DNA of 8,654 nucleotides, taken from positions 1-8,654 of the forward strand of contig SLGA01000045.1 of NCBI GenBank assembly GCA_007123985.1, in the 5' to 3' direction. Under the pieces are notes generated by a model. That model was not told the origin of the DNA and made no database searches. It saw only the letters and a program-made list of their open reading frames with translations. A program made the translations under genes and the position numbers. The DNA is from Balneolaceae bacterium. Lineage in GTDB: Bacteria; Bacteroidota; Rhodothermia; Balneolales; Balneolaceae. Positions 7,675-8,654 of this stretch are shown here, piece by piece. Position 1 is the first letter of the stretch; each line of letters begins with the position of its first letter.

Positions 7675-7680
7675 TTCCTC
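7675..7680 (-). promoter_or_regulatory. Shine-Dalgarno site of ssb
   Basis: On the minus strand GAGGAA stands 6 bases before the ssb ATG, complementary to part of the 16S anti-Shine-Dalgarno core. The other starts visible in the window have A/T-rich leaders without such a motif, so this site supports the chosen ssb start and suggests ssb translation is initiated differently from its neighbours. Confidence 0.7.
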
Positions 7681-7742
7681 ATATTTTTTGTTAATGTTCT
7701 ACTAATAAGAGCTGAAAATTCAGGATTCCTTACACTTTTTTT

Positions 7743-8489
7743 TTATCGAAGTGCTTCTTCAAGTTCCAGTGAAGCGTTACTTCCGGCATCACGATACTTT
7801 ATTATTAACGGGCATGCAACTGAAAGGCCAAGTTCTTTTGCCCAGTTATTTCCCACCGGGCGTGTACCCGGAACTACCACTGCATTCTCTGGGATTGCGG
7901 CTCCCTTTCCGAGCACCACACGGTTTACGCAATCGTACACAGGTACTGATCTTGATAATGTTACTCCCGGTGCGATTACAGCTCCTTTTTTTACAAGAAT
8001 TCCCTCTACAATTACAGCACCCGCACCGATAAAGCAATCATCTTCAATAACCACCGGACTCAGGCCAACCGGTTCTAAAACACCACCAATCTGAACGCCT
8101 GCCGAAAGGTGCACATTTTTACCGATCTGTGCGCATGAACCCACAAGAGCATGGCTATCGATCATAGAGCCTTCATCCACAAAAGCACCAATATTTACGT
8201 ATGCCGGTGGCATAATAATTACCCCTTTGGCAACATATGCCCCTCTCCGAACGGATGACCCACCGGGTACCAGACGCACTCCGTCTTCCGCATCAAACAT
8301 ACGGGGAGGAAGATTCTCTTTATCTACAAATCCTTCATAAATACCTCCGTACTCAGCGTTTTTTCCGGCTTTAAAAGCAGCAAGTATCGCCTCTTTCACG
8401 GCAATATTCGCTTCCCAGTTTCCATCTTTCGGATTGGCAGCTCTTACCGTTCCTTTTTCAAGTTGATCGAGTGTTTTTTCCCAGCTCAT
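7743..8489 (-). CDS. dapD: 2,3,4,5-tetrahydropyridine-2,6-dicarboxylate N-succinyltransferase DapD (short N-terminus)
   Basis: DapD transfers succinyl from succinyl-CoA to tetrahydrodipicolinate in the succinylase branch of diaminopimelate/lysine synthesis; the family is a cytoplasmic trimer. The 248 residues contain a left-handed beta-helix of hexapeptide repeats (about 72-210) with DapD-specific stretches: MPPAYVNIGAFVDEGSMIDS (93-112), GSCAQIGKNVHLS (117-129), GGVLEP (135-140) and EDDCFIGAGAVIVEG (149-163). Asp111 and Glu162 align with the proposed catalytic Asp141 and Glu189 of the E. coli enzyme. The N-terminal helical domain is shorter by roughly 25-30 residues than in the 274-residue E. 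coli protein. An in-frame TAA at 8510-8508 with no ATG after it rules out an upstream ATG start. The gene follows dapA by 2 bases with no Shine-Dalgarno, so coupled expression is likely. An acetyl-transferring relative (DapH) is less likely because the motifs are DapD-like. Confidence 0.94.
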   Translation of the reverse strand: MSWEKTLDQLEKGTVRAANPKDGNWEANIAVKEAILAAFKAGKNAEYGGIYEGFVDKENLPPRMFDAEDGVRLVPGGSSVRRGAYVAKGVIIMPPAYVNIGAFVDEGSMIDSHALVGSCAQIGKNVHLSAGVQIGGVLEPVGLSPVVIEDDCFIGAGAVIVEGILVKKGAVIAPGVTLSRSVPVYDCVNRVVLGKGAAIPENAVVVPGTRPVGNNWAKELGLSVACPLIIKYRDAGSNASLELEEALR

Positions 8490-8491
8490 AT

Positions 8492-8654
8492 CTATTTTGT
8501 ATTCGTTTTATACCAGTTTTTAATTTGTTGATCTGCTTTCACCAACTCTTCTAAAGTTGTGAGATCCTCTTCCGTTAATGGCAAACGCAGTGCAGTATCT
8601 GAAATCTCCCCCTTTTCTTTCAAAAGGCATTTTGCAGGTATTGGGTTCGATGCA
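8492..8654 (-). CDS. dapA: 4-hydroxy-tetrahydrodipicolinate synthase DapA, C-terminal fragment (cut by the window edge)
   Basis: Only the last 53 codons and the TAG stop (8494-8492) are in the window. The reading frame shows the conserved DapA end: ASNPIPAK (fragment residues 1-8), where relatives have NPIPVK, then a helical region and TALRLPLTEEDL (20-31), matching the usual R-L-P-L segment before the final helix. DapA condenses pyruvate with aspartate semialdehyde, the first committed step towards diaminopimelate and lysine. The catalytic lysine and most of the barrel lie beyond the right edge. The stop is 2 bases from the dapD start, and the shared pathway strengthens the assignment. Confidence 0.9.
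   Translation of the reverse strand, partial: ASNPIPAKCLLKEKGEISDTALRLPLTEEDLTTLEELVKADQQIKNWYKTNTK

Noticed and set aside
7712..7744. Possible terminator between dapD and ssb (CTGAA/TTCAG hairpin and a nine-T run)
   Set aside because: The stem has at most five pairs with a two-base loop, and the T run sits on the plus-strand side more than ten bases away, so it cannot terminate the minus-strand dapD message.
7672..8094. A 140-codon plus-strand frame running away from ssb
   Set aside because: It is antisense to dapD over most of its length, low in complexity (Ser/Thr/Pro-rich) and lacks a ribosome binding site.

Overview
All eight protein genes in this window lie on the minus strand, so transcription runs from the right edge to the left. 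In that order they are: the 3' end of dapA, dapD, ssb, a rho-independent terminator, gldE (CNNM/CBS/CorC family), murB, a DUF2779 protein, an M48 zinc-protease lipoprotein, and purB, which runs off the left edge. I see no RNA gene, mobile element, CRISPR array or sizeable repeat, and no gap longer than about 105 bases.

The organism is probably a member of the Bacteroidota/Balneolota group (FCB superphylum). The grounds are an ssb followed directly by a gldE-type gene, a pairing typical of that group; A/T-rich leaders without Shine-Dalgarno sequences in front of nearly every gene; a lipoprotein signal ending in Ser-Ser-Cys; and moderate GC (roughly 40-45% by eye). A marine Balneolaceae-like bacterium would fit, but this is inference.

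Right part (7669-8654): dapA and dapD are separated by 2 bases and catalyse consecutive or near-consecutive steps of the succinylase route to diaminopimelate and lysine. ssb follows after 74 bases; it is the only gene with a clear Shine-Dalgarno site, and a strong terminator hairpin closes it.

Middle and left part (1-7125): gldE (which appears to use a TTG start), murB and the DUF2779 gene are packed with a 3-base gap and a 1- or 4-base overlap. The M48 gene follows after 45 bases and purB after another 9, so gldE-murB-DUF2779-M48-purB is probably one transcription unit. Several products concern the cell envelope: DapA and DapD supply diaminopimelate for peptidoglycan, MurB makes UDP-MurNAc, GldE is an inner-membrane protein and the M48 protein is a predicted envelope lipoprotein. 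PurB and SSB are general housekeeping proteins.

I found no convincing new biological system. The points most worth checking are the DUF2779 protein, whose Cas4/RecB-like nuclease half keeps the iron-sulfur cysteines but seems to have lost the PD-(D/E)XK catalytic residues; the TTG start of gldE; and the layered architecture of the M48 lipoprotein.
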